Assembly: GCA_017511325.1 (NCBI GenBank)
Contig: JAFWKS010000269.1
Span: 1 to 12,179 of the forward strand
DNA length: 12,179 nucleotides
Direction: 5' to 3'
DNA from: Erysipelotrichaceae bacterium
GTDB lineage: Bacteria > Bacillota_I > Bacilli_A > Erysipelotrichales > Erysipelotrichaceae
Shown here: positions 6,748 through 12,179 of the stretch, piece by piece
Layout: every line of letters starts with the position of its first letter
How positions within the stretch are numbered: the stretch's first letter is position 1
Notes under the pieces: model-generated
The model's database searches: none
Told to the model about the DNA's origin: nothing
The model's input: the letters and a program-made list of their open reading frames with translations, nothing else
Made by a program: the position numbers and the translations under genes

Positions 6748-7731
6748 CTAGTGTCCGCGATCCCAGAATCTGATCATGAGATCTCGCATATCGCTTCTTA
6801 GATCGGTGATATCCGAAATAGTGATGTTGGAGAGCTTTTCTTTGCGGTCTGCGATCTTCTCTTTGATATCACTGAAAGCTTCACTTGCAGAAGGCATTGC
6901 AGTTGAACCGATATTTTCCGCAAATCTAGAGACGATATTGCCGCTGTTTGCGACGATCTTGTTGATGTAATCAGTGTAGCCACCCACAGAGATCCCGGAT
7001 ACCTTTTCAGAGATATCATTTACGATCGTCTGTCCTTTTTCAAAGATCGGTCCTATCTCTATCGGACCAAGCACCAGCGATTTATCTCCTTTGCTCAAAT
7101 ATACAGTGATCTTCTGTGTATCAGTTGCCAGATCATATGCATAGTCTGTAGAGTAGGAATACGGCTGTGTATCAAAAACGAACTGAAGTTTATTTCTGAA
7201 TGTGAATCCATCCTTGGTCTTTAGATCAAGATTATAGCCATATGAATCATCTTTTACCTTGCACAGGATTATCTTGCTGATCTCATCAGGAAGCTTGTCG
7301 ACAAGCGGACTTGCCACGATGATGTTGTCAAACAGTCCATCTACCATCATCAGATGATTGTCGGTCTCATCTATCGTGTAATTCATTCGGTAAAGACCAT
7401 CGATCCCCTGGTAAAAGATCTCAAGATCATTATCGAAGACCATCGTTCCATTGGATTTCAGCAAAAGCTGATAACTGTACTTGCCGTTATCAAGCTGAAT
7501 ATCTTCGCCGCCAATAGCGAATTCCTTTGGTATGATCCACTTTTCATTTACGATCTCGATATTGGCATAAGGAAAACCATAGGTCTTGAGCTGAGTATCG
7601 CCGGAAAGCAGATCGATGTTGCTGATGATGATTATCGGTCTGTCTATTTCTGTCTCTTCGGCCAAAATGGTCCTGATGCCTGTTAGAAATATAAGAGCTG
7701 CAGTGAGTAATACGGTAATTATTCTTTTCAT
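6748..7731 (-). CDS. Secreted protein of unknown function
   Basis: I do not recognise this 327-residue protein. It has a clear Sec signal peptide: a basic start (MKR), a hydrophobic core (about 4-18) and a probable signal peptidase I site after ILA at residue 24, leaving about 303 residues outside the membrane. There is no lipobox, LPxTG anchor or second membrane helix. Residues 30-235 alternate hydrophobic and polar positions and are rich in Tyr, Asp and Ile, suggesting beta structure. The last 90 residues (about 235-327) look helical and charged, with IKEKIADRKEKL near 291-302. No catalytic motif stands out; the mature part has one cysteine (in ILCKVK), so no disulfide is expected. An AGGAG site upstream supports the ATG. 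It is divergent from the small membrane-protein gene with a possible shared operator between them. Secretion is well supported; function is open. Confidence 0.8.
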   Translation of the reverse strand: MKRIITVLLTAALIFLTGIRTILAEETEIDRPIIIISNIDLLSGDTQLKTYGFPYANIEIVNEKWIIPKEFAIGGEDIQLDNGKYSYQLLLKSNGTMVFDNDLEIFYQGIDGLYRMNYTIDETDNHLMMVDGLFDNIIVASPLVDKLPDEISKIILCKVKDDSYGYNLDLKTKDGFTFRNKLQFVFDTQPYSYSTDYAYDLATDTQKITVYLSKGDKSLVLGPIEIGPIFEKGQTIVNDISEKVSGISVGGYTDYINKIVANSGNIVSRFAENIGSTAMPSASEAFSDIKEKIADRKEKLSNITISDITDLRSDMRDLMIRFWDRGH

Positions 7732-7749
7732 GTCGCTCTCCTTATAACT

Positions 7750-7755
7750 ATTATA
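7750..7755 (-). promoter_or_regulatory. -10 box TATAAT for the secreted-protein gene
   Basis: A consensus TATAAT reads on the - strand at 7755-7750, within an A+T-rich run. No convincing -35 box is present at standard spacing. The transcript would begin near 7743, just ahead of the AGGAG ribosome site. Confidence 0.5.
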
Positions 7756-7780
7756 AACAAAAATCTGTTTTTTGATTTTT

Positions 7781-7794
7781 TGTAAACGTTTTAG
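7781..7794. promoter_or_regulatory. Candidate catabolite-responsive (cre-like) operator
   Basis: TGTAAACGTTTTAG matches the palindromic cre consensus TGTAAACGTTTACA in its first 11 bases, including the central AACG core. It lies between two divergent genes. It covers roughly -38 to -25 of the predicted + strand promoter and lies upstream of the - strand promoter. In Firmicutes such sites bind CcpA with HPr-Ser-P; binding here is inferred from one sequence match. Confidence 0.35.
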
Positions 7795-7803
7795 ATGATC
7801 AGC

Positions 7804-7812
7804 TGTTATAAA
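7804..7812 (+). promoter_or_regulatory. Extended -10 promoter for the small membrane-protein gene
   Basis: TGTTATAAA (7804-7812) fits an extended -10 (TGn followed by TATAAA, five of six matches). TTGTAA at 7780-7785 is too far away for a standard -35. The cre-like site lies directly upstream. Confidence 0.45.
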
Positions 7813-7838
7813 ATAAAGATATAACGGAGGATCAGCGT

Positions 7839-8267
7839 ATGAAGATTAAACTTGGCCCAGTAGAGATTGAACAGGACCCTATAAAAGATGATTTATTCTT
7901 TGACGAGTATAAAAAATCGCCAAAAGCTGTTGAAAAGTATCTGGAAGAAAAAAGCAAGCTTTTTGATCTGTCACTGAAGAACATCATTGCCGGCAGAACG
8001 ACAAGGCTGATTATGGATGCGGCTTTTTCAATCGCCGGAGGTGTGGCTTTTGTCGGTTGGATAATCTATGTATTCTATGTTTCAAAAGATTCTTTTGTCT
8101 GGGAAGAGCTCGGCCCTCAAACAGTTTTATCAGTCCTTTTACAGGCACTGCTGATCTTGTTCATATGCTTCTTACCGGTCATACTGATCGGTGTCGGTTT
8201 CTTGATCAGAGCCAAAGTTAAAGGATCAAAAAAGCCAGAGAAAAATATAAAAGAAGAAAAGAAATAG
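7839..8267 (+). CDS. Small two-helix membrane protein, unknown function
   Basis: I do not recognise this 142-residue protein. The first 50 residues are charged and soluble-looking, with a probable helix (DEYKKSPKAVEKYLEEKSK at about 23-41). Two strongly hydrophobic segments follow, about 59-80 and 94-124, separated by a short loop with SKDSFVWEELG. A basic and acidic tail rich in Lys and Glu ends the protein. By the positive-inside rule both termini would be cytoplasmic. There is no signal peptide or enzyme motif. A near-perfect CGGAGG ribosome site (7825-7830), eight bases before the ATG, indicates strong translation. It is divergent from the secreted-protein gene, which suggests co-regulation but not a shared job. 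It ends at a hairpin shared with the next, convergent gene. Confidence 0.75.
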   Translation: MKIKLGPVEIEQDPIKDDLFFDEYKKSPKAVEKYLEEKSKLFDLSLKNIIAGRTTRLIMDAAFSIAGGVAFVGWIIYVFYVSKDSFVWEELGPQTVLSVLLQALLILFICFLPVILIGVGFLIRAKVKGSKKPEKNIKEEKK

Positions 8268-8292
8268 TTCCTGTTAAGATAAGATCATTCAA

Positions 8293-8319
8293 AAAACCGG
8301 ATCGCTCCGGTTTTATTTT
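8293..8319. terminator. Bidirectional terminator overlapping the stop codon of the convergent gene
   Basis: A perfect 9-base stem (AAAACCGGA, 8293-8301, with TCCGGTTTT, 8306-8314) and a TCGC loop have a T-rich tract on both strands: TTTTATTTT on + and TTTTTT on -. Its right edge contains two bases of the TAA stop of the - strand gene (8315-8313). This is the most symmetrical terminator in the window. Confidence 0.85.
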
Positions 8320-8753
8320 CGGCTTTGATCATAAACTTCCAGCTTTTCCTTGCTTGGAGCATCTTCGATCTGAAGATAGCCATCGGTCTTTGTGACGATC
8401 TGATATTTATCTTCATAGACTATTTCGCCTGGTGAATTTGTATAAACCAGAAAATACGGCACATCGTATCTTTCTAAAAGCCACAGAGCCGGTCTGATCA
8501 TCTTGATCATCTCATCAGAATTCTCGGTCTTGAACCAGCAGATGACCCGATCCTGGTTGTTGCATTGCGGCGGCAAAGGCAGATTGTCAAGAAACCAGTT
8601 GTTTATTTCCTTGAACAGTTCTGCATCCTCTTCCACCATCTTCCCTGAATCAAGCAGCTGCATGCAGACGGAAAAGATCCCTCTTGCATACATCGTGTTT
8701 CTGACCAGGTTCTTGCCCTGGATCCTTAGATATTTGTAAGTCAAGTTTGCCAT
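8313..8753 (-). CDS. Hypothetical protein of the 'MANLTYKYLRIQGKNLVRN' type
   Basis: This is a 146-residue protein without signal peptide or membrane helix, so probably cytoplasmic. I recall similar uncharacterised proteins in Clostridia-like genomes beginning with a Y..RIQGKN..RNT.YARGIFS pattern, but I can attach no function or family name. Visible elements are an N-terminal helical region (1-55), a PLPPQCNNQDRVICWFKTENS stretch that includes Cys64 and Cys72, a hydrophobic helix in ALWLLERYDVPY at about 88-99, and a beta-like end with IVYEDKYQIVTK. An AGAGGTG ribosome site precedes the ATG. It lies 111 bases downstream of the cyclic-di-GMP operon on the same strand. It has its own candidate promoter, and the hairpin at the end of the operon is a weak terminator, so co-transcription is possible. 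It ends in the shared terminator with the convergent membrane-protein gene. Confidence 0.78.
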   Translation of the reverse strand: MANLTYKYLRIQGKNLVRNTMYARGIFSVCMQLLDSGKMVEEDAELFKEINNWFLDNLPLPPQCNNQDRVICWFKTENSDEMIKMIRPALWLLERYDVPYFLVYTNSPGEIVYEDKYQIVTKTDGYLQIEDAPSKEKLEVYDQSRK

Positions 8754-8817
8754 TGCTGCACCTCTTTTTTGAATACAGTCTCAGATCTTATATTTCCCTT
8801 AGTATTTAACTATTATT

Positions 8818-8847
8818 ATCATACCTGATTCCGGGATGACCGTTAAA
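8818..8847 (-). promoter_or_regulatory. Candidate promoter for the hypothetical gene downstream of the operon
   Basis: On the - strand TTTAAC (8847-8842) and TATGAT (8823-8818) are separated by 18 bases; each matches four or five of six consensus positions. The predicted start is about 60 bases before the ATG at 8753. Confidence 0.35.
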
Positions 8848-8857
8848 GTGCTTTTAA

Positions 8858-8881
8858 ATACTTTCTATTGATAGAAAGTAT
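8858..8881. repeat. Inverted repeat over the end of the HAMP-GGDEF gene, possible weak terminator
   Basis: ATACTTTCTA (8858-8867) and TAGAAAGTAT (8872-8881) form a perfect 10-base stem with a four-base loop. It spans the last codons and the TAG stop (8867-8865) of the - strand GGDEF gene. The stem is A+T-rich and is followed on the - strand by TTAAAAGC, not a T-run. It is a weak terminator at best and could instead act as a 3' stabilising hairpin. Confidence 0.5.
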
Positions 8882-10220
8882 AGGTATTTTTGCCGTTATT
8901 CTTGGATGTGTAAAGCGCACTGTCGACCTTTTCAAACAGATCATCGGCATTCTGGGCTTGGCAACCGTGCGCAATACCGGCGCTGATCGAGAAAGTAGGT
9001 TCATTATTGGATGGATCCTTAAGTTCGCTGTTGATCTGTTCGATCTTGGAAGCGATCAGATGATGCTGTTTCTGATCGGAATGGACCATAAAGATCACGA
9101 ATTCATCACCGCCGATCCTGCAGATATAGTCATCGGAACGGAAACTGTTCCTTAGGACCCGGACCAGCTTGATCAGTGCCTTGTCACCTGCTTCATGGCC
9201 AAATGTATCATTGATCTTCTTGAAATCATCTACGTCGACCATGATCATATATGTCGAGTTAAGATCGATACTTGAAAGGATCAGATCATAACCCGCGCGG
9301 TTATAGGCACCGGTAAGCTCGTCATGCGAAGCCTTGAAATTGAGATGTTCAAGACTTGATTTGTAGGCCGCATACATCTTGTTGTATGCCCTGGCCAGAT
9401 AGCGGAACTCGTTGGCTCCCTGTTCCTCGATCGGAGAATCATCTTTGATCTGATCAGTCGCTTTGATGATCGGATCGATGCCAAGATATGATGTCAGCAC
9501 CACCATTCCATGGATCGAAACGATCAGAAGCAGGATGACGAACCTGACATAGACCAGTTCCTTGTGAAGCGAAGCCATTTCTGCACTATCAATATTCTTG
9601 GTCTGATTGTCGATCTCTTCCATGCATTCTCTGAAATGCTCACGGATATGGTCTTTCTGTGTGTAATATTCATTGCTAAGCACTTTTTCGGTCGCCAGAG
9701 TCATCTTTTCTTCAACTGATAAAGCAGCATCTTCTTTACTTAATTCAACTGTCTTCAATACATCTGGGTATTCTTTGACACCTTTAGCTTCCAGGACCAG
9801 CTTCATTGCATAATATTCCTGTTCCATCAGTTTGACTGATTCTTCCAAAGCTTTTTCCAAAGGTTTTATAGCGTTCTTTGTGTTGGGATCAGCGTTCATC
9901 TTGCTGATCGCTTCTTCTCTTCTTTTTGAATTAAAAGCTTCGTTGAAATAGTCATCCATAAAGCGCTGATCACCTTTGATCGTATAGCGCTGTACGCTTT
10001 CCGTCAGAAAATCAGAGGCATCCATCAGTTCCAGAGCTGCTTTTTCCAGTTCCATGTGTTCTTCACTGGCTGCAGTCACTGAATTGAATGTTTTAGTCAG
10101 ATGATATGTCGCGATCACCATCAGCGCTGAAAGTATCACTGTAATAACGATCAGACAATGATGAAGCGTGCGAAGGGACAGACTTCTTTGTGATCCTTTA
10201 TCTGCATTATTATCGTTCAC
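8865..10220 (-). CDS. HAMP-GGDEF membrane protein (probable diguanylate cyclase)
   Basis: This is a 451-residue inner-membrane sensor likely to synthesise cyclic-di-GMP. Order of parts: a short cytoplasmic start, membrane helix 1 (about 22-41), an extracytoplasmic all-helical sensor rich in Glu and Lys (about 42-222), membrane helix 2 (about 227-247), a HAMP-like linker (about 248-297, with NEFRYLARAYNKM) and a GGDEF domain (298-451). The domain has DELTGAYNR (300-308), DVDDFKKIND (329-338) and an intact GGDEF motif at 370-374. The inhibitory site is present: Arg361-Ser-Asp-Asp364 ends exactly five residues before the motif, so product inhibition is expected. The start codon is GTG with a strong GGAAGGAG ribosome site ten bases upstream. 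The gene begins 18 bases after the EAL gene stop, so the two form an operon. The ligand is unknown. Confidence 0.93.
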   Translation of the reverse strand: MNDNNADKGSQRSLSLRTLHHCLIVITVILSALMVIATYHLTKTFNSVTAASEEHMELEKAALELMDASDFLTESVQRYTIKGDQRFMDDYFNEAFNSKRREEAISKMNADPNTKNAIKPLEKALEESVKLMEQEYYAMKLVLEAKGVKEYPDVLKTVELSKEDAALSVEEKMTLATEKVLSNEYYTQKDHIREHFRECMEEIDNQTKNIDSAEMASLHKELVYVRFVILLLIVSIHGMVVLTSYLGIDPIIKATDQIKDDSPIEEQGANEFRYLARAYNKMYAAYKSSLEHLNFKASHDELTGAYNRAGYDLILSSIDLNSTYMIMVDVDDFKKINDTFGHEAGDKALIKLVRVLRNSFRSDDYICRIGGDEFVIFMVHSDQKQHHLIASKIEQINSELKDPSNNEPTFSISAGIAHGCQAQNADDLFEKVDSALYTSKNNGKNTYTFYQ

Positions 10221-10230
10221 GTTCTTCTAT

Positions 10231-10238
10231 CTCCTTCC
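10231..10238 (-). promoter_or_regulatory. Shine-Dalgarno site in the EAL/GGDEF junction
   Basis: On the - strand GGAAGGAG directly follows the TAA of the upstream EAL gene and sits ten bases before the GTG of the GGDEF gene. The strength of this site and the 18-base gap support translation of the second gene from the same message, and decide in favour of the GTG start. Confidence 0.75.
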
Positions 10239-12179
10239 TTATTCTTTTCCCTTGATCTCTTTTATGATTATCTTCTGTTCAAATTCCCTGGCTGGTAAAG
10301 GCTTTGAGAAGTAGAAGCCCTGAACGATATCACAGCCGACATCTTTTAAGAGTTTCAGCTGTTTTTCAGTCTCAACACCTTCAGCAATGACCGGGACCTT
10401 CAGATAGCGGGCAATATCGATAATCAGTTCAACTAGATGCTGATCATTGACGTTGCGTTCGATGTTTCTGACGAAAGCCATATCCATCTTCAGGATGTCG
10501 ACCGGCATCGCCGACAACATATTCAATGACGAATAGCCGGATCCGAAGTCGTCCATTTCGATCTCATAGCCGATCTCTCGCAGCTTCTCGATGACCATGA
10601 TCAGATAATCGGCATTTTCGGTATAAGCTGACTCGGTAACTTCAAGCTTGAGATCTTTATAATCAAGTTCATATTTATGGATTATATCGTTTAAGGTCGT
10701 GATAAGATTCGGATCAAAAACATCGACTCTTGAAAGGTTTACGGAAACGGCGATCCTGATCCCGTATTCTCTTCGCCATCTGGCGACGTTTTTTGCCGCC
10801 TCTTCCCAGACATAGTGATCAAGCAGGGATATCTGACCGTCGCTTTCCAATAGCCGGATGAATTCTGTCGGCGAGATGATCCCCAGCTCCGGGTGGTTCC
10901 AGCGGGCTAAAGCTTCAGCACTGGCCAATACCGGCGGATCGTTCTTGATGTTGTATTTAGGCTGATACCAGACTTCAAATTGTTTTTCTTCCAGGGCTTT
11001 TCGCAGATCGTTGAGCAGACGCTGATCGTGTTCTTCCTTGCGGCCCATCTTTTTATCGTAGATCTTCAGCTGTCTTTTGAAATCACCGCGGTTGGTATTG
11101 CAGGCTGTACGGGCACGGTCGAACTGTGCTATTGGTTCCATGCCTTCTTCCCAAGGTTTAACACCCATCCTCAAGCGCACGCTTGCGTTATCGGACAGTT
11201 CGTTAATCTTCTCCTGGAAATCATCAAGCACTTTAGGCCAATCTTCTCTGGACAGACAGTATATGTCAAAACGGTCCGCATCAAAACGGCAGGCGATGCC
11301 TTTGGCGTTTGTCAGGAATTCATTGATCTGCTCACCCAGTTTCTTTAAAATAGTATCGCCAAAGTCACGGCCATGCAGATCATTGATCGAGTGGAAACGT
11401 TCAATATTGATAACTGCGGCATCCACGTGCCAGTCCGGATGTTCGCGATGTATCCTGTTGGCATAGGCCAGGAAGAAGTTCCAGTTGTATAAGCCTGTCA
11501 AAGAATCACGTTCTGTTTCCGAGATCAGGGCTCTTCCTTCGCTGGCGCTGTCTTCAGCTTTCTTGCCGCGCAAAGCCAGGATGGTAATGATCGAAGCGAT
11601 CGCGGCAACAAAGATCATGAACAGCACGAGGTTGTCTCTGATGAATTCGCCAACGGTTACTCTCTTATCCCGATAGGCATAACTGGTCAAAGCTGAGTTG
11701 ACGGCTGTATCCGGATAAAGATTCATGACTTTGTTCAAGATCGAATAGAGGCAGTCATCTTCCTTGTTCGTCGCAAAACAGAGATCCATCGTTTCACCGG
11801 TCGCCAGAACAGAAAGATCATATCTGTCGCAAAGCTCTCTTACTCTGTCGAGTCGATAACTTGAGACCAGTGTGCAGTCAGCTTCACCATCGCTCAAAGC
11901 TTTGAAGTTTTCTTCATTGGAATTACGATACTCGAGCTTCCAGTTAGGGAAATAATCTTTCAGGAAGGTCTCATGATTTGGATGGCCATTGAGGACAGTT
12001 ACATTCATTTCTCGATCAGGACTTACTCCTTCATGATCGGCTGTACGCATCGCGGCATACATCTCCGTTGAAACAAACGGATCAGTTATGATCACTCCCA
12101 GCTGTTCACCGTCATAAGCTGACAGGTTTACCGGAAAGATGCAGTCGATCTCTTTGTTCTGCAAAGCCTGCAAGGCCGC
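10239..12179 (-). CDS. Binding-protein / degenerate GGDEF / EAL protein, probable c-di-GMP phosphodiesterase (5' end off window)
   Basis: At least 646 residues are visible; the reading frame is open at the right edge, so the true start lies outside. Numbers count from the TTG at 12173. Residues 1-170 resemble the C-terminal part of an extracytoplasmic solute-binding (SBP_bac_3-like) domain, with ALQNKEIDCIFPV and SDGEADCTLV. A membrane helix (about 180-201) follows. The GGDEF-like domain (about 215-370) has a ruined motif, FDADRF (298-303), and should not make cyclic-di-GMP. The EAL domain (about 385-640) is complete: Glu420 in AEALARW, Asn479 in VNLSR, Glu511 in EVTES, Asp541-Asp542 in DDFGSGYSSL, Lys562 in LKMD, Glu598 in AEGVE and Gln618 in QGFYFSKP. 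It is therefore probably an active phosphodiesterase hydrolysing cyclic-di-GMP to pGpG, controlled by a small external ligand. It is first in a two-gene operon with the HAMP-GGDEF gene. Confidence 0.93.
   Translation of the reverse strand, partial: AALQALQNKEIDCIFPVNLSAYDGEQLGVIITDPFVSTEMYAAMRTADHEGVSPDREMNVTVLNGHPNHETFLKDYFPNWKLEYRNSNEENFKALSDGEADCTLVSSYRLDRVRELCDRYDLSVLATGETMDLCFATNKEDDCLYSILNKVMNLYPDTAVNSALTSYAYRDKRVTVGEFIRDNLVLFMIFVAAIASIITILALRGKKAEDSASEGRALISETERDSLTGLYNWNFFLAYANRIHREHPDWHVDAAVINIERFHSINDLHGRDFGDTILKKLGEQINEFLTNAKGIACRFDADRFDIYCLSREDWPKVLDDFQEKINELSDNASVRLRMGVKPWEEGMEPIAQFDRARTACNTNRGDFKRQLKIYDKKMGRKEEHDQRLLNDLRKALEEKQFEVWYQPKYNIKNDPPVLASAEALARWNHPELGIISPTEFIRLLESDGQISLLDHYVWEEAAKNVARWRREYGIRIAVSVNLSRVDVFDPNLITTLNDIIHKYELDYKDLKLEVTESAYTENADYLIMVIEKLREIGYEIEMDDFGSGYSSLNMLSAMPVDILKMDMAFVRNIERNVNDQHLVELIIDIARYLKVPVIAEGVETEKQLKLLKDVGCDIVQGFYFSKPLPAREFEQKIIIKEIKGKE

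Noticed and set aside
11270..11290. Active diguanylate cyclase site in the EAL protein
   Set aside because: The motif reads DADRF instead of GGDEF, losing the glycines and the metal-binding acidic pair, so catalysis is not expected.
10980..11466. Two overlapping + strand open frames of about 120-130 codons
   Set aside because: Both run antisense to the degenerate GGDEF region of the EAL gene, which has clear domain homology. Neither has an upstream ribosome site.
1..12179. Mobile element, CRISPR, tRNA, rRNA or toxin-antitoxin content
   Set aside because: No transposase or integrase motifs, no regularly spaced repeats, no cloverleaf or rRNA-like stretches, and no small overlapping gene pair were found on either strand. 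No intergenic gap is longer than about 160 bases.

Overview
This 12.2 kb window looks like chromosomal DNA of a low-to-mid GC Firmicute, probably an anaerobic member of the Erysipelotrichia or Clostridia. The grounds are strong Shine-Dalgarno sites, hairpin-plus-T-tract terminators, Firmicute-type -10 boxes, a glutamate dehydrogenase very like the Clostridium symbiosum enzyme as I remember it, and several membrane-bound cyclic-di-GMP proteins. I see no rRNA, tRNA, transposase, integrase, phage gene or CRISPR array. Genus-level placement is not possible by eye.

Layout from left to right: a membrane-anchored GGDEF protein (83-1300, +); a PatB/MalY-type PLP enzyme (1344-2531, -), divergent from an iron-type alcohol dehydrogenase (2689-3768, +); a CPYC glutaredoxin-like protein (3854-4180, +); a D-2-hydroxyacid dehydrogenase (4217-5158, -), divergent from a glutamate dehydrogenase (5310-6662, +); an unrecognised secreted protein (6748-7731, -), divergent from a small two-helix membrane protein (7839-8267, +); a conserved-looking hypothetical (8313-8753, -); and a two-gene operon read leftwards from the right edge. 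In that operon a binding-protein/degenerate-GGDEF/EAL protein (10239 to beyond the edge) comes first, followed by a HAMP-GGDEF protein (8865-10220).

The genes fall into two themes. At both ends is cyclic-di-GMP signalling: two probable diguanylate cyclases and one probable phosphodiesterase, all membrane-anchored with different input domains. The right-hand pair puts opposing activities in one transcript. The middle is redox and amino-acid metabolism: glutamate deamination, 2-hydroxyacid/2-oxoacid interconversion, C-S lyase or aminotransferase chemistry, alcohol/aldehyde redox and thiol redox. A glutamate to 2-oxoglutarate to 2-hydroxyglutarate link between the divergent dehydrogenases is possible but is inference.

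The arrangement is compact. Every convergent junction (four of four) has one hairpin that can serve both genes, and every divergent gap carries recognisable -10 boxes. The strongest unexplained signal is compositional: the tetramer GATC occurs roughly 190-200 times by hand count, about four times chance, in coding and intergenic DNA alike. No obviously new multi-gene system is visible. The best leads are the GATC excess, the opposing cyclic-di-GMP operon and the unrecognised secreted/membrane pair.
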